DNA of 64,000 nucleotides. It comes from Bradyrhizobium sp. SRL28. Lineage in GTDB: Bacteria > Pseudomonadota > Alphaproteobacteria > Rhizobiales > Xanthobacteraceae. Positions 1-9,363 of this stretch are shown piece after piece. The notes beneath the pieces were generated by a model that searched no databases, was not told the DNA's origin, and was given only the letters and a program-made list of their open reading frames with translations. Each line of letters starts with the position of its first letter. Position 1 is the first letter of the stretch. Made by a program: the position numbers and the translations under genes. The stretch is from assembly GCF_018596315.1 (NCBI RefSeq), contig NZ_JAHEAG010000028.1, positions 32,211-96,210 of the forward strand, in the 5' to 3' direction.

Positions 1-450
1 ATCGATAGCCGCCTCCGCGCGCTGTCGGCGACCGACGATTTGATCGCGCGGCTGGACGGCCGCGGCTGCGACATCAAGGATATGCTGCATTCCGAACTCG
101 GTCCGTACGGTCACGTCCGATTCAATCTAAACGGCGATCCACTGTTCCTGCCGGCCAAGCTGGCGGTCAGCCTGGCGCTGATCTTTCATGAGCTGGCCAC
201 CAATGCGGGCAAGTACGGCGCGTTTTCTTCGGCCCGCGGGCTGTTGCAGGTGTCGTGGACGGTGTCGGAGAGCCGCCTCAACGTCACCTGGGATGAAACG
301 GAAGGTCCCGCGGTCGAAAACGTCGGCCCGGCCGGCTTCGGCACCAAGCTGTTGCAATCGGCGCTTCGCGCGTTCGACGGCAAGACCGAGATCCGCTTCC
401 TCAAGACCGGCGTGCATTGCACGATGCAATGCCGGCTTCCCGCGAATTAG
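1..450 (+). CDS. HWE/HisKA_2-type sensor histidine kinase, C-terminal part (5' end outside window)
   Basis: The frame is open from base 1, so this is the tail of a longer gene. The protein begins with an RLRALS-type stretch typical of the end of the HWE/HisKA_2 phosphoacceptor helix. It then has an ATPase N-box, HELATNAGKYGAFS, in which Glu and Asn would bind Mg-ATP, and a C-terminal G-box region around GFGTKLL. Family knowledge: these kinases autophosphorylate on His and are frequent in rhizobia, often with PAS or light/redox sensors upstream. The sensor and the phosphoacceptor His are not visible here, so signal and partner are unknown. The next gene downstream is a c-di-GMP enzyme, but a 203-bp gap argues against tight co-transcription. 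Confidence 0.88.
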   Translation: MDSRLRALSATDDLIARLDGRGCDIKDMLHSELGPYGHVRFNLNGDPLFLPAKLAVSLALIFHELATNAGKYGAFSSARGLLQVSWTVSESRLNVTWDETEGPAVENVGPAGFGTKLLQSALRAFDGKTEIRFLKTGVHCTMQCRLPAN

Positions 451-653
451 CCCGTTTTCCAGCGAAGCGGGGATCGCCGGCGAAGCGCGCTAACCGACAT
501 TCGCTTCGCATGCGATCCTCTGCTTCGGCGTTGACACTCTGTTAATGACGATCGAGTCCAACGCCGTTGGAAATCGCTGACTTCTACGGTTGTTACGGTT
601 TTTCGCAGTTCCGCTTAACCAATGCTACAAGGGACTTTGCCAAGCTCCTTGGC

Positions 654-2429
654 ATGCATAGTCCCAACAAGCACGACTTTCAGACGGCGGCGACGCAAGC
701 CAGTGATGAAAGCATATTTGAATCCGAACTGAACTTCCTGCGGGATGTCGTCAGGTTGCTTCCGGCCGGTGTGACGGTTCAGGATGAGCACGGCGAGTTC
801 GTGCTGATGAACGATGCCGCGACCGCCCTGCTGGAGGCGGGCGCCGCGGCGCCGTCGGCCTCGCACCTGAGCGACCGCCGCGACACCTGCCTCGAATTGC
901 TGCGCACCGGCCGCCCCGCCGTGCTGGAAGAAGCCATTGCCGGCGGTCCGGCCAAAAAGGTGTTTCTCACCTCGCATCGGCCCATCCAGGTCGCCGGGCG
1001 CAATTTGTTGATCTCGAGCTCGACCGACATCAGCGAACAGAAGGCGTTCGAGGATCACCTGTTCCGCTCCGCCTATTACGACGAGCTGACCGGCCTGCCG
1101 ACGCGGCGCGTGATCGAGCATCGCGTCAACAGTCTGCTGAAGTACGACAACGGACAGGGCCGTTTCGCGCTGGCGTTTCTCGACATCGACAATTTCAAGC
1201 ACATCAACGACTACTACGGACATCCGGTCGGCGACAAACTGCTGGTGGAGATGGCCAAGCGGCTGGGGCTGGACCTGCGCGACTCCGACATCCTGTCGCG
1301 GATCAGCGGCGACGAGTTCGTGCTGCTGCTCAACCCGATCCAGAACGACGCCGAGGTCGAAGAGTACATCGACTTCATCCTGCAGCGGCTGAAGGCGCCG
1401 TTCTTCATCGACCAGTCCGAGATATTCGCCTCGACCTCGATCGGCGTCAGCCTCTATCCCGAACACGGGCGCAGCTACGAGGTGCTGCGCCAGAACGCCG
1501 ACATCGCGATGTACCGCGTCAAGAACGGCAGCAAAGGCGCCGCGGCGTTCTTCGATGCCAGCATGGAGCGCGAGGCGCTGGCGCGGATGAAGATCGAGCA
1601 ATCGCTGCGGCTGGCTATCCTGGAAAAGCGCTTTTGCTGCGCCTTCCAGCCAAAGGTCGATATCCGGACCCAGGAGATCATCGGCGTCGAGGCGCTGGTG
1701 CGCCTGCGCGACGACGAGGGGGTGATTCAGGCCCCCAGCACCTTCATCAACCTTGCCACCGAACTGGGCCTGATCGACGAACTGACCCATCTGGTGCTGG
1801 CGGAGATCGTCAAGTCGATCGACCTGATCAACGAGACCTTCGGCCCCGACACCACGATCAGCATGAACGTAGCGGCCAAGCAGGCCGGCAATCCCGAATT
1901 CATGCGGCCGTTCGCCGAGGCGATCGAGGCCACCGGATTTCCAGCGCGCTTCATGATCGAGGTGACCGAGGACGCCTTCGTCACCAAGACGCATTTTCAG
2001 GACGAGATCCTGCCGATCTTCCGCAAGCTCGGCGTCAAGATCTCGATCGACGATTTCGGCATCGGCTATTCGTCGCTGTCGGCGTTGGCCGACATTACCG
2101 CCGACGAAATCAAGATCGACCGCTCCTTCATCACCGACATCCATAAGCGTCCCCGCAGCCAGGGCATCTTGCGGGCGATCGAGTCCCTGAGCGAAGCACT
2201 CGGCATGACCGTGATCGCCGAAGGGCTCGAAAGCTTCGAGGAACTGGCCTATCTGCAGGCCGCAACCAAGATCCGCTACGCCCAGGGCTTTTACTTCTCG
2301 AGGCCGACTTTCCTGGAAGACCTCAAGCTGGTAACGCCGCGCGCCAGCGAGGCGCGCGCCAGCCTGGCTAGCCGGCCGGCACAGGAAAACCGTCCCACCT
2401 ATTCGCGCGCCGGCGGTTATCGCCGCTGA
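654..2429 (+). CDS. Soluble PAS-GGDEF-EAL cyclic-di-GMP signalling protein
   Basis: About 591 residues with no obvious membrane segment: a PAS-like sensor (about 27-130), a GGDEF domain (about 140-295) and an EAL domain (about 310-560). The GGDEF signature reads SGDEF (218-222) and is preceded, with the usual five-residue spacing, by an RDSD match to the RxxD inhibitory site. The EAL domain keeps EAL (about 346-348), a DDFGIGYSSL motif, EIKIDRSF and AEGLES, so phosphodiesterase activity is likely. The Gly-to-Ser change makes cyclase activity uncertain. I start at the ATG at 654 because the in-frame TTG at 567 adds residues unlike a PAS domain. Upstream ribosome-binding sequence is weak. It may be bifunctional or mainly a phosphodiesterase. 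Confidence 0.9.
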   Translation: MHSPNKHDFQTAATQASDESIFESELNFLRDVVRLLPAGVTVQDEHGEFVLMNDAATALLEAGAAAPSASHLSDRRDTCLELLRTGRPAVLEEAIAGGPAKKVFLTSHRPIQVAGRNLLISSSTDISEQKAFEDHLFRSAYYDELTGLPTRRVIEHRVNSLLKYDNGQGRFALAFLDIDNFKHINDYYGHPVGDKLLVEMAKRLGLDLRDSDILSRISGDEFVLLLNPIQNDAEVEEYIDFILQRLKAPFFIDQSEIFASTSIGVSLYPEHGRSYEVLRQNADIAMYRVKNGSKGAAAFFDASMEREALARMKIEQSLRLAILEKRFCCAFQPKVDIRTQEIIGVEALVRLRDDEGVIQAPSTFINLATELGLIDELTHLVLAEIVKSIDLINETFGPDTTISMNVAAKQAGNPEFMRPFAEAIEATGFPARFMIEVTEDAFVTKTHFQDEILPIFRKLGVKISIDDFGIGYSSLSALADITADEIKIDRSFITDIHKRPRSQGILRAIESLSEALGMTVIAEGLESFEELAYLQAATKIRYAQGFYFSRPTFLEDLKLVTPRASEARASLASRPAQENRPTYSRAGGYRR

Positions 2430-2498
2430 GGGGTGGGCCGCTTGCCGCGGACGGGCGCCTCGTCTCGCCGACAGAACAGCAGAAGCAGCAGAATACCG

Positions 2499-2522
2499 CT
2501 TCGGCGCGCGATCGCGCCGAAG
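2499..2522. other. Perfect GC-rich hairpin between two GGDEF-EAL genes
   Basis: Ten-base arms CTTCGGCGCG and CGCGCCGAAG flank CGAT. No T-run follows, so it is not a classical intrinsic terminator. It may help separate transcription of the two flanking c-di-GMP genes. Confidence 0.45.
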
Positions 2523-2609
2523 GACACGCGATTAAGCCTTAGGTAACCGGATTTCCTAACGGCTTATGTCATCCGCCCATCGTATGCATGTTCCCGGGGA
2601 GAAGGGAGA

Positions 2610-5600
2610 ATGCGCGGCCTGTTTCACCACCTGCACGGCATGAAGGCCCTAACCGCAGCCACGGGGCGGCACCTTGCCGCGACCATCCGGGGCCCGGTGT
2701 TGTGGCTGACCCTTTGCGGCGGTTTGCTGGTCGCGGCGATTTTCGTCGGCACCATCATGATGACCGGTGAGTTCCGCGAACGCGCGCTTCTCAACAGCGA
2801 ACGCGAACTGGAGAACACCGTACTCCTGCTTGCCCGTCACTTCGACCAGCAGTTCGAAGACTCCGATACGCTCGCCGACGACGTGATCTCCCGGCTGCAA
2901 ATTTCCGGCATCGCCTCGGAGAAGGAATTCCGGACACATGTCGGAAGCTCCGAAGCGCACGAGATCCTGAGATCCAAGGCGGGCGTCCTGTCCTATCTCG
3001 GCGACATCTCCATCTTCGACGCCAATGGCGACATGGTCAACTGGTCGCGGCCGCTGCCGACGCCGGGGCTCAACATTTCCGAGCGGGCCTACTTCAAGAG
3101 CTTCAAATTCGATTCGCGATCGCCATCCATTCTGACCGAGTCGGTTCGCAGCTATCTCACCGGCAATCTGAATTCCGTTATCGCCCATCGATTGCGAGGC
3201 GAAGACGGCGTCTTCCTCGGCGTGATGACGCGGCGCATCAACCCCGTCAACTACGAAAAATTCTTCGCTTCCGTAGCCCTCGGAACCGGCGCCGCCATCT
3301 CGATGTTTCATGCCGACGGCACCCTGCTGGCGCGCTATCCGCGGGTCGACGAACTGATCGGCCAGAATTTCGCGAAGGCGCCGCTGCTGCAGCGGGTCCG
3401 GGAGCGGGGAACCCAGCAGACGCTGCGCGTACAAAGCCCGATCGACCAGACGGACAGGCTGGGATCTGCAGCCCCGCTCGGGCATTACTCGGGCGTGGTG
3501 GTCGCGACCAACACGGTTACAGCCGCGCTCGCCGACTGGCGCGAACAAACCCGGTTCCTGGTCATCGCGGCAACACTGGCTGCGGCAGTAATCGCGCTGA
3601 TTCTGCTCCTGATCATCAGGCAGATGACCCGGCAAAGCCGTGAAGCGCAGCAACGGCTGGAAGCGGAACGCAGCCGACTCGACACCGCGCTGAACAACAT
3701 GATCCAGGGACTGGTGACGTTCGACGCCTCGGCGCGCCTCGTCACCTTCAACCGGCGCTATATCGAAATGCACGACCTGTCGACCGACATCGTGAAGCCA
3801 GGCTGCCGCTTCCGCGACCTGATGCAGCATCGCAAGGACAACGGATCGTTCGACGGCGACGTCGATGCGTTCTGCTCCCTTGTCATGCGAAACGTCGCGC
3901 GCGGTCAGGTCACCCACAGCGTCATGCAGTGCCAGGACGGACGCGCCTTCCTGGCCGTCAGCAGGCCGCTCGCGGACGGCGGCTGGGTCGCCACCATGGA
4001 AGACATCACCGAGCGGCTCAATCTCGAGCAGGAGCGCGACCGCAACTACGCCTTCCTGAGCCAGATCATCGATCACATCCCCTCGCAGATCACCGTGAAG
4101 GACGTGCACGACCGGCGCTATTTGCTGGTCAACCGCGTGGCGGAAGCCCAGTTCGGCATTTCGCGCGACCTGATCGTCGGCAAGACGGCCTTTGACCTTT
4201 TTCCAAAGGCCGCCGCCGAGCTCATCGCGGCCGACGAAGAGAAAACGCTGCAATCTCCCGACGGCCTGTTCAAGGACGAGCACGTCTGGGAAACCCAGGG
4301 GATGGGCCCGCGCTACATCACCTCCAAGCGACTAGGAATCCGCAATCCGGCGGGTCAGGCGCGCTACATCATCAACGTCGTCGACGACGTTACCGAGCGC
4401 CGGCTTGCCAACGAGAAGATCGCGCATCTGGCGCATTACGACGCGCTGACCGACCTTCCGAACCGCGTGCTGTTCCGCGACCAGATCGAGCGCGAGCTTC
4501 GCAAGGCCGTTCGCGGCCGGCAATTCGCGCTGCTCTATATCGACATCGATGAATTCAAGGGCATCAACGACTCGCTTGGGCACCATGTCGGCGATGAGCT
4601 TTTGAAGGCGGTCGCGACCAGCCTCAAGGATTGCACCAAGCCGGGCGATCTCATCGCCCGTCTCGGCGGCGACGAATTTGCGGTGATTCAGACCTCGGTC
4701 AGCGGCCGCGCCGACGTCGAGGAATTCGTGACCCGCATTTACGAGGCGATACGCCAGCCTTATCAGTGCCTCGGCCATCACCTTTCGACCGACGCCAGCA
4801 TCGGCATCGCGCTCGCGCCGGAAGACGGCACCGAACTCGACCAGTTGATCAAGCACGCCGACCTCGCGATGTACGCCGCCAAGGCCGAGGGACGCCGCAT
4901 CCATCGCTTCTTCGAGCCTGCCATGGATGCCCGCGCCAAGGCGCGGCTCACCATGGAGCAGGATCTGCGGCAGGCGCTGGCCGACGGCGCCTTCGAAATC
5001 CACTATCAGCCGTTGCTCGATCTCGCGAGCAACGAGGTGACGGGCTGCGAGGCGCTGCTGCGCTGGCGTCATCCCGAACGCGGCATGGTCTCGCCGGCGG
5101 AATTCATTCCGGTCGCCGAGGACACCGGCCTGATCAACGAACTCGGCGACTGGGTCATGCAGACCGCCTGCACCGAGGCGGCCGGCTGGCCGTCGCGGGT
5201 CAGGCTCGCCGTCAACGTTTCTCCGATCCAGTTGAAGTCGCCGACGCTGGCGCTGCGGATCACCGGCGCGCTCGCCTCCTCCGGCCTGCCGCCCGACCGG
5301 CTCGAGATCGAAATCACCGAGGCGGTGCTGATCCATGACGACGAAACCGCGCTGGCGATCCTGCATCAGCTCCGCGCCATCGGCGTACGCATCGCGCTCG
5401 ACGATTTCGGCACCGGCTTCTCCTCGCTGAGCTACCTGAAGCGATTCCCGTTCGACAAGATCAAGATCGACCGCTGCTTCGTCAGCGACATCGAGGTCGA
5501 CGGCTCGGCCGCGATCGTGCAGGCGGTGGTGAACATCGCCGCCGCCCGCAACATGACCACGACCGCCGAAGGCGTCGAGACCGAGCAGCAGCGCGAGATG

Positions 5601-5717
5601 CTGCGCCAGCTCGGCTGCACCCAGATGCAGGGCTATCTGTTCAGCGCGCCGAAGCCGGCGGCCGAGGCGAGGCGATTGCTGGGCGCGCGATTGGAAGCTG
5701 TGACCGCCGTCGCCTGA
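2610..5717 (+). CDS. Membrane-bound sensor with two PAS domains, GGDEF and EAL
   Basis: About 1035 residues. A transmembrane helix near 29-52 and a second near 310-332 bracket a periplasmic Cache-like sensor. Two PAS domains follow (about 345-460 and 485-600), then GGDEF (intact GGDEF near 686) and EAL (EALLRWRHP near 814, later DDFGTGFSSLSYLKRFP and KIKIDRCF). Both catalytic signatures are canonical. The inhibitory-site position reads KPGD rather than RxxD, so product feedback may be lost. The start has a good ribosome site, GGGAGAAGGGAG, just upstream. Likely role: converts a periplasmic signal into c-di-GMP turnover for motility or attachment. Its 3' end overlaps the convergent patatin gene by 85 bp. 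Confidence 0.93.
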   Translation: MRGLFHHLHGMKALTAATGRHLAATIRGPVLWLTLCGGLLVAAIFVGTIMMTGEFRERALLNSERELENTVLLLARHFDQQFEDSDTLADDVISRLQISGIASEKEFRTHVGSSEAHEILRSKAGVLSYLGDISIFDANGDMVNWSRPLPTPGLNISERAYFKSFKFDSRSPSILTESVRSYLTGNLNSVIAHRLRGEDGVFLGVMTRRINPVNYEKFFASVALGTGAAISMFHADGTLLARYPRVDELIGQNFAKAPLLQRVRERGTQQTLRVQSPIDQTDRLGSAAPLGHYSGVVVATNTVTAALADWREQTRFLVIAATLAAAVIALILLLIIRQMTRQSREAQQRLEAERSRLDTALNNMIQGLVTFDASARLVTFNRRYIEMHDLSTDIVKPGCRFRDLMQHRKDNGSFDGDVDAFCSLVMRNVARGQVTHSVMQCQDGRAFLAVSRPLADGGWVATMEDITERLNLEQERDRNYAFLSQIIDHIPSQITVKDVHDRRYLLVNRVAEAQFGISRDLIVGKTAFDLFPKAAAELIAADEEKTLQSPDGLFKDEHVWETQGMGPRYITSKRLGIRNPAGQARYIINVVDDVTERRLANEKIAHLAHYDALTDLPNRVLFRDQIERELRKAVRGRQFALLYIDIDEFKGINDSLGHHVGDELLKAVATSLKDCTKPGDLIARLGGDEFAVIQTSVSGRADVEEFVTRIYEAIRQPYQCLGHHLSTDASIGIALAPEDGTELDQLIKHADLAMYAAKAEGRRIHRFFEPAMDARAKARLTMEQDLRQALADGAFEIHYQPLLDLASNEVTGCEALLRWRHPERGMVSPAEFIPVAEDTGLINELGDWVMQTACTEAAGWPSRVRLAVNVSPIQLKSPTLALRITGALASSGLPPDRLEIEITEAVLIHDDETALAILHQLRAIGVRIALDDFGTGFSSLSYLKRFPFDKIKIDRCFVSDIEVDGSAAIVQAVVNIAAARNMTTTAEGVETEQQREMLRQLGCTQMQGYLFSAPKPAAEARRLLGARLEAVTAVA

Positions 5718-7567
5718 CGCCGTTCCAGCGCGCCGGCGTCGAGCATGGCGGCGATGGCCAAACTGTCTCCTGCCTCCAGCGCCGCGATGGCCTCCTTGGC
5801 CCACAGGTAGGAAGCTTCAAAGATCTCCGTGTGGCGATCGAAATCCGTAACATCGATCCCGACCGGAAACGGCGGCCGCATCACCGTGTCGAACGGCCCG
5901 ACCGGTAACGTATCGTAGCGCTGATGCGCGACGAGGCTTCGCCACAGCACGTTCACCGCGCTGGGTGCGGCGGGCAGCAGCTTCTTGCGGAACGGCGTCA
6001 GCATGGCGGCGATCAGCTCGAACCGTCCCGGCAGCGACGCATAGTCGACGTCGAACATCTCCGCCGCCGGCTCGCCGAAATGCACGACCAGGTTGGGACC
6101 GCTCTTGAGCTGGTGCATCGACGCCAGCGGCACGTTGTCGATGAGACATCCATCGACCAGCATCGCTCCCTCCGGCGTGTAGAACGGCGGCAGCAGCCCG
6201 GGGATCGCGCTCGACGCGCGCACCGCCTGCCAGAGCCGCCCCGTCCGGATCAGTTCGAGATTGTGGGTCGAAAGATTGGTCGCGACAGCGGCAAAAGGCC
6301 GCCAGCAATCCTCGATCCGGCAGTCGGGGCCGTACTGATGGGCAAGCGCGCGATCGAACGCCTTGTGATCCAGCAGCGCATAGCGCGGCCAGGTCGGTCG
6401 CCGAAAGCTCCTGCTCCTGACGAAGATCTCGTGCGTGCCGCGCTCGAGATGCTCGGCTTCGAGATTTTTGGCAAAGCCGGCCACCATGGCGGAGCCGACG
6501 CTGGTGCCGACAAAGATATCGAACATCACGCCGCGTTCGCGAAACGCCTTGTAGATTCCGACATGCGCGGTTCCAAAACTGCCGCCGCCGGCGGCCACGA
6601 AGCCTACCGCCCGGCCGCACAGGAAACGGATCAGGCTGTCGATATCGATCTGGTCTTCGAGGGCGACATGGTGATGCATGAAGGCCGGCAGCCGGGCCAG
6701 CCAGGCCGCGGTGCCAGAGACCTCGCCGCTTCGCCGGTCATGAACGCGGACGAGGCGCCGGGCCGAGACAGCATGAACCTCGCAGGCGAAGGCCTCGATA
6801 TCAGTCAATGCTGCGGCAGCCGCATCCCCGCGGCACGCGAACACGACCATGTCGGCCTGACGGATGGCCTTGCGCGCCCATGGCGAGGCGTCGCGGCCGC
6901 CGAGATAAACCACCAGCGGTGCGGTGTGTTCGAGCCTGTTGAGCCATTCGGTGACTTCATGCGCATCGAGCGCGCGCCCGGGAAACATCGCTTGCAAGCG
7001 ATCCGCGTCGATAATCTCGGCATGGATCGCGGCGAGCCCCTCGCGCATCCGGCGATCGAAAGCGGCCGGCAGCGGCTCCAATCCGCCGTCGATCAGCGCC
7101 ACCGTTCGCGCCTTCGGCGAGGTGGGGAACGGCGCAATGCGCGCCGTCTCCTTGGCGAACCGCCGCGCCAGCGCCGCCAGCAGCGCCTCGACGATGGCGG
7201 GGGCTTCGTCGACGAGCTTCTGATAGGCCGGGCGCGTCAACGCCAGCACGCTGGTGTCGCGGATGGCGATCACATCGGCCGTGCGCGGGACATCGGCGAA
7301 AAAGCCGATCTCGCCCACCAGCTCGCCGGCCCGAAGCTCGGCGATCGGCTCGCTATAGCCGGTCTTGCGCACCGCGAGCGCGCCATGCAGCACCAGAAAA
7401 AGCGAATCCGAGGGCCCACCTTGCGCTACCAGCATCTGCCCGCGCACCAGATCCTGACGGACCATGGCATTGAGCGTCTTCAGCCGCTGCTCGGAACTGA
7501 GCGTTCGAAACAGCGCGAACTCCTCCAGGGCGGAGCTCCACGCAAGTACCGAGCTCGATCCACTCAT
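5633..7567 (-). CDS. Patatin-like phospholipase with N-terminal cyclic-nucleotide-binding domain
   Basis: About 644 residues. The first 130 or so form a CNMP-binding (CAP effector) domain with GELVGEIGFFADVPRTADV, resembling the phosphate-binding cassette. The C-terminal half is a patatin domain: oxyanion-hole glycines in GGGSFGTAHVG, nucleophile Ser in GTSVG (near residue 351) and catalytic Asp in DGCLIDN (near 468), a Ser-Asp dyad. This domain order resembles neuropathy-target-esterase-like (RssA/YchK-type) hydrolases, so lysophospholipid hydrolysis gated by a nucleotide is a fair inference. The ATG at 7567 is preferred over an in-frame TTG at 7612; neither has a strong ribosome site. The last 85 bp lie antisense to the end of the upstream GGDEF-EAL gene. 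Confidence 0.92.
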   Translation of the reverse strand: MSGSSSVLAWSSALEEFALFRTLSSEQRLKTLNAMVRQDLVRGQMLVAQGGPSDSLFLVLHGALAVRKTGYSEPIAELRAGELVGEIGFFADVPRTADVIAIRDTSVLALTRPAYQKLVDEAPAIVEALLAALARRFAKETARIAPFPTSPKARTVALIDGGLEPLPAAFDRRMREGLAAIHAEIIDADRLQAMFPGRALDAHEVTEWLNRLEHTAPLVVYLGGRDASPWARKAIRQADMVVFACRGDAAAAALTDIEAFACEVHAVSARRLVRVHDRRSGEVSGTAAWLARLPAFMHHHVALEDQIDIDSLIRFLCGRAVGFVAAGGGSFGTAHVGIYKAFRERGVMFDIFVGTSVGSAMVAGFAKNLEAEHLERGTHEIFVRSRSFRRPTWPRYALLDHKAFDRALAHQYGPDCRIEDCWRPFAAVATNLSTHNLELIRTGRLWQAVRASSAIPGLLPPFYTPEGAMLVDGCLIDNVPLASMHQLKSGPNLVVHFGEPAAEMFDVDYASLPGRFELIAAMLTPFRKKLLPAAPSAVNVLWRSLVAHQRYDTLPVGPFDTVMRPPFPVGIDVTDFDRHTEIFEASYLWAKEAIAALEAGDSLAIAAMLDAGALERRQATAVTASNRAPSNRLASAAGFGALNR

Positions 7568-7717
7568 TTGGCGGTACCCAGTTGAACGGCCCAACTTTAG
7601 CGCCGGGCACAAATCACCGCGAGTGATATAAAGGCTTGCAAGTTAGCGCACCGCAGCAGCAGTCCCGTGTCAGGCGGCCTTACGAATGCACTGCAGCATG
7701 ACCGCCGCGCCTCTGCC

Positions 7718-8797
7718 TTACGCCGCCCACCGGCCGCGATTATTCTCGGCGAGAATGGGCCGGATCAGGCGACCAAAACGCTCGGCCTCCTCGTCGTGCA
7801 GATAGCCGGACAGGCAAAAGGAATGGCAGCCGGCATCGATGAATTGCTGCAGCGTGTCGGCGCACTGGACGGGATTGCCGACGACGGCAATGCCGGCGCC
7901 GGGACGGACCTTGGTGATGCCGGTCCACAGATGCGGCAGCAACAGATCGCCATGCTCGCGGGCAAGCTGCTGCACCCGCAGGTTCGCCTCCGACTTGTTG
8001 TAGAGCGTCTTGATTTCCTGCTTCTGCCGCTCGGTGGCGTGCCGCACCAGTTGATCGGCGGCCTCCCAGGCGTCCGCCTCGTTCTCGCGGCAGATCACCT
8101 GCAGCCGCATGCCGAAGCCGATGTCGCTTTCGCGGCCATGTGCGCGCGCCATCTCCCTGATCTCGGCAATGTTCGCGGCGACCTTTTCCGGCAGGTCGCC
8201 CCAGAACAGATGCACGTCGGAATGTTTGGCCGATAATTCCCAAGCCTGGCGCGAGCCGCCGCCGAGATAGAATTTTGGAAACGGCTGCTGGTGCGGACGG
8301 GGGCGGATGTGCGCGCCCGAAAGTTTATGAAATTTTCCTTCGAAGCTTACCGGTCCGCGCGTCGTCCACAGCGCTTTCAGGATCGAGACTTCCTCCTCCA
8401 TCAGTTCGTAACGCTGTTCCTTGGGGTAGCGCACGCCCTCGCCTTCGACCTCTCTCTCGTTCTGCCCGGCAATCAGATTGATACAGATGCGCCCGCCCGA
8501 CATCTGGTCGAAGGTCGAGATCATCTTCGCCAGCAGCACCGGATTGATGTAGCCCGGCCTTGCTGCAATCAGCGGCTTGATGGACGACGAACGCGCTGCC
8601 ATGAACGCACCGGTGATCCATGCTTCCCAGCACACCGAGCCGACCGGAATCAGGAGATATTCGAAGCCGGCCGCTTCCGCCGCCTGCACCACGCGGTCGC
8701 ACAGTTCGGGCGAGCCCGGAATCTGTGCATCCATCAGGCCGTAGGCCGTGGTGTCGCCATGCGTGGGCAGATACCAGCCGAATTCGAGCGGACGCAT
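7718..8797 (-). CDS. LLM-class flavin-dependent monooxygenase (alkanesulfonate monooxygenase-like)
   Basis: 359 residues, the usual length for the SsuD branch of the bacterial luciferase family. It starts FGWYLPTHGD and contains GGRICINLIAGQNEREVEGEG, close to the SsuD pattern around the FMN phosphate site, then FYLGGGS and a terminal CLSGYLHDEEAERFG region. Expected role: FMNH2-dependent oxidation of an alkanesulfonate or related organosulfur substrate, with reduced flavin supplied by a separate reductase. No SsuE, SsuA, SsuB or SsuC neighbour is present, so the exact substrate is open. A strong AGGGAGAAA ribosome site sits just upstream of the ATG. Confidence 0.9.
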   Translation of the reverse strand: MRPLEFGWYLPTHGDTTAYGLMDAQIPGSPELCDRVVQAAEAAGFEYLLIPVGSVCWEAWITGAFMAARSSSIKPLIAARPGYINPVLLAKMISTFDQMSGGRICINLIAGQNEREVEGEGVRYPKEQRYELMEEEVSILKALWTTRGPVSFEGKFHKLSGAHIRPRPHQQPFPKFYLGGGSRQAWELSAKHSDVHLFWGDLPEKVAANIAEIREMARAHGRESDIGFGMRLQVICRENEADAWEAADQLVRHATERQKQEIKTLYNKSEANLRVQQLAREHGDLLLPHLWTGITKVRPGAGIAVVGNPVQCADTLQQFIDAGCHSFCLSGYLHDEEAERFGRLIRPILAENNRGRWAA

Positions 8798-8937
8798 GAA
8801 CGTTTCTCCCTGTCGACACTTGTTGCTCGGTCGTTAGGCAGATGAGTTTAACGGTTGCGAAGGCCGGGGCAATCGGGTTCCGATTGCAGGGCGGTTTTCG
8901 ATTTCAATCGCGCCCACGCCAAGATAGAGTCTTGGCC

Positions 8938-9345
8938 ATGTCACCAGTCTCGCTGCTTCTCAATATCATCTGGATCGTTCTCGGCGGCGCATGGATGGCG
9001 TTCGGCTGGCTGGTTGCCGCCATCGTCATGGCGATCACGATCATCGGGATCCCCTGGGCGCGGGCCGCATTCAATATCGCCGCCTACACCCTGTTCCCGT
9101 TCGGCTTCACGGCGATCTCCCGCGACGCCTATACCGGGCAGGAAGATATCGGCACCGGGCCGCTCGGGGTGATCGGCAACATCATCTGGCTGGTGCTGGC
9201 GGGATGGTGGCTGGCGCTCGGGCATCTCGTCACGGCCGTGCTGCTGGCCGTGACCATCATCGGCATTCCTTTTGCCTGGGCGCATCTGAAGCTTGCCGGA
9301 ATCGCGCTGTGGCCGATCGGCAAGGTCATCGTTCCCACGACTTAA
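8938..9345 (+). CDS. YccF domain inner-membrane protein
   Basis: 135 residues, nearly all hydrophobic, with two copies of a hydrophobic unit. Each contains a LLNIIWIVLGG / VIGNIIWLVLAGWW helix followed by an AITIIGIPWARAAF / AVTIIGIPFAWAHLKLA segment. This duplicated pattern is the YccF (DUF307) signature. Its molecular role is unknown; it is an integral inner-membrane protein. The ATG at 8938 is chosen because homologues start at the first hydrophobic helix, although the ribosome site is weak. It is convergent with the universal stress gene, 18 bp away. Confidence 0.87.
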   Translation: MSPVSLLLNIIWIVLGGAWMAFGWLVAAIVMAITIIGIPWARAAFNIAAYTLFPFGFTAISRDAYTGQEDIGTGPLGVIGNIIWLVLAGWWLALGHLVTAVLLAVTIIGIPFAWAHLKLAGIALWPIGKVIVPTT

Positions 9346-9363
9346 GTTCGGATCGGCCTCGAC

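Noticed and set aside
615..2144. Long minus-strand open frame of about 509 codons
   Set aside because: It is antisense to a clear GGDEF-EAL gene, with composition typical of the GC-rich shadow frame (Arg/Gln/His-rich, no domains).
4332..5804. Minus-strand open frame of about 490 codons
   Set aside because: Shadow of the second GGDEF-EAL gene; low-complexity Arg/Gly/Asp composition and no recognisable fold.
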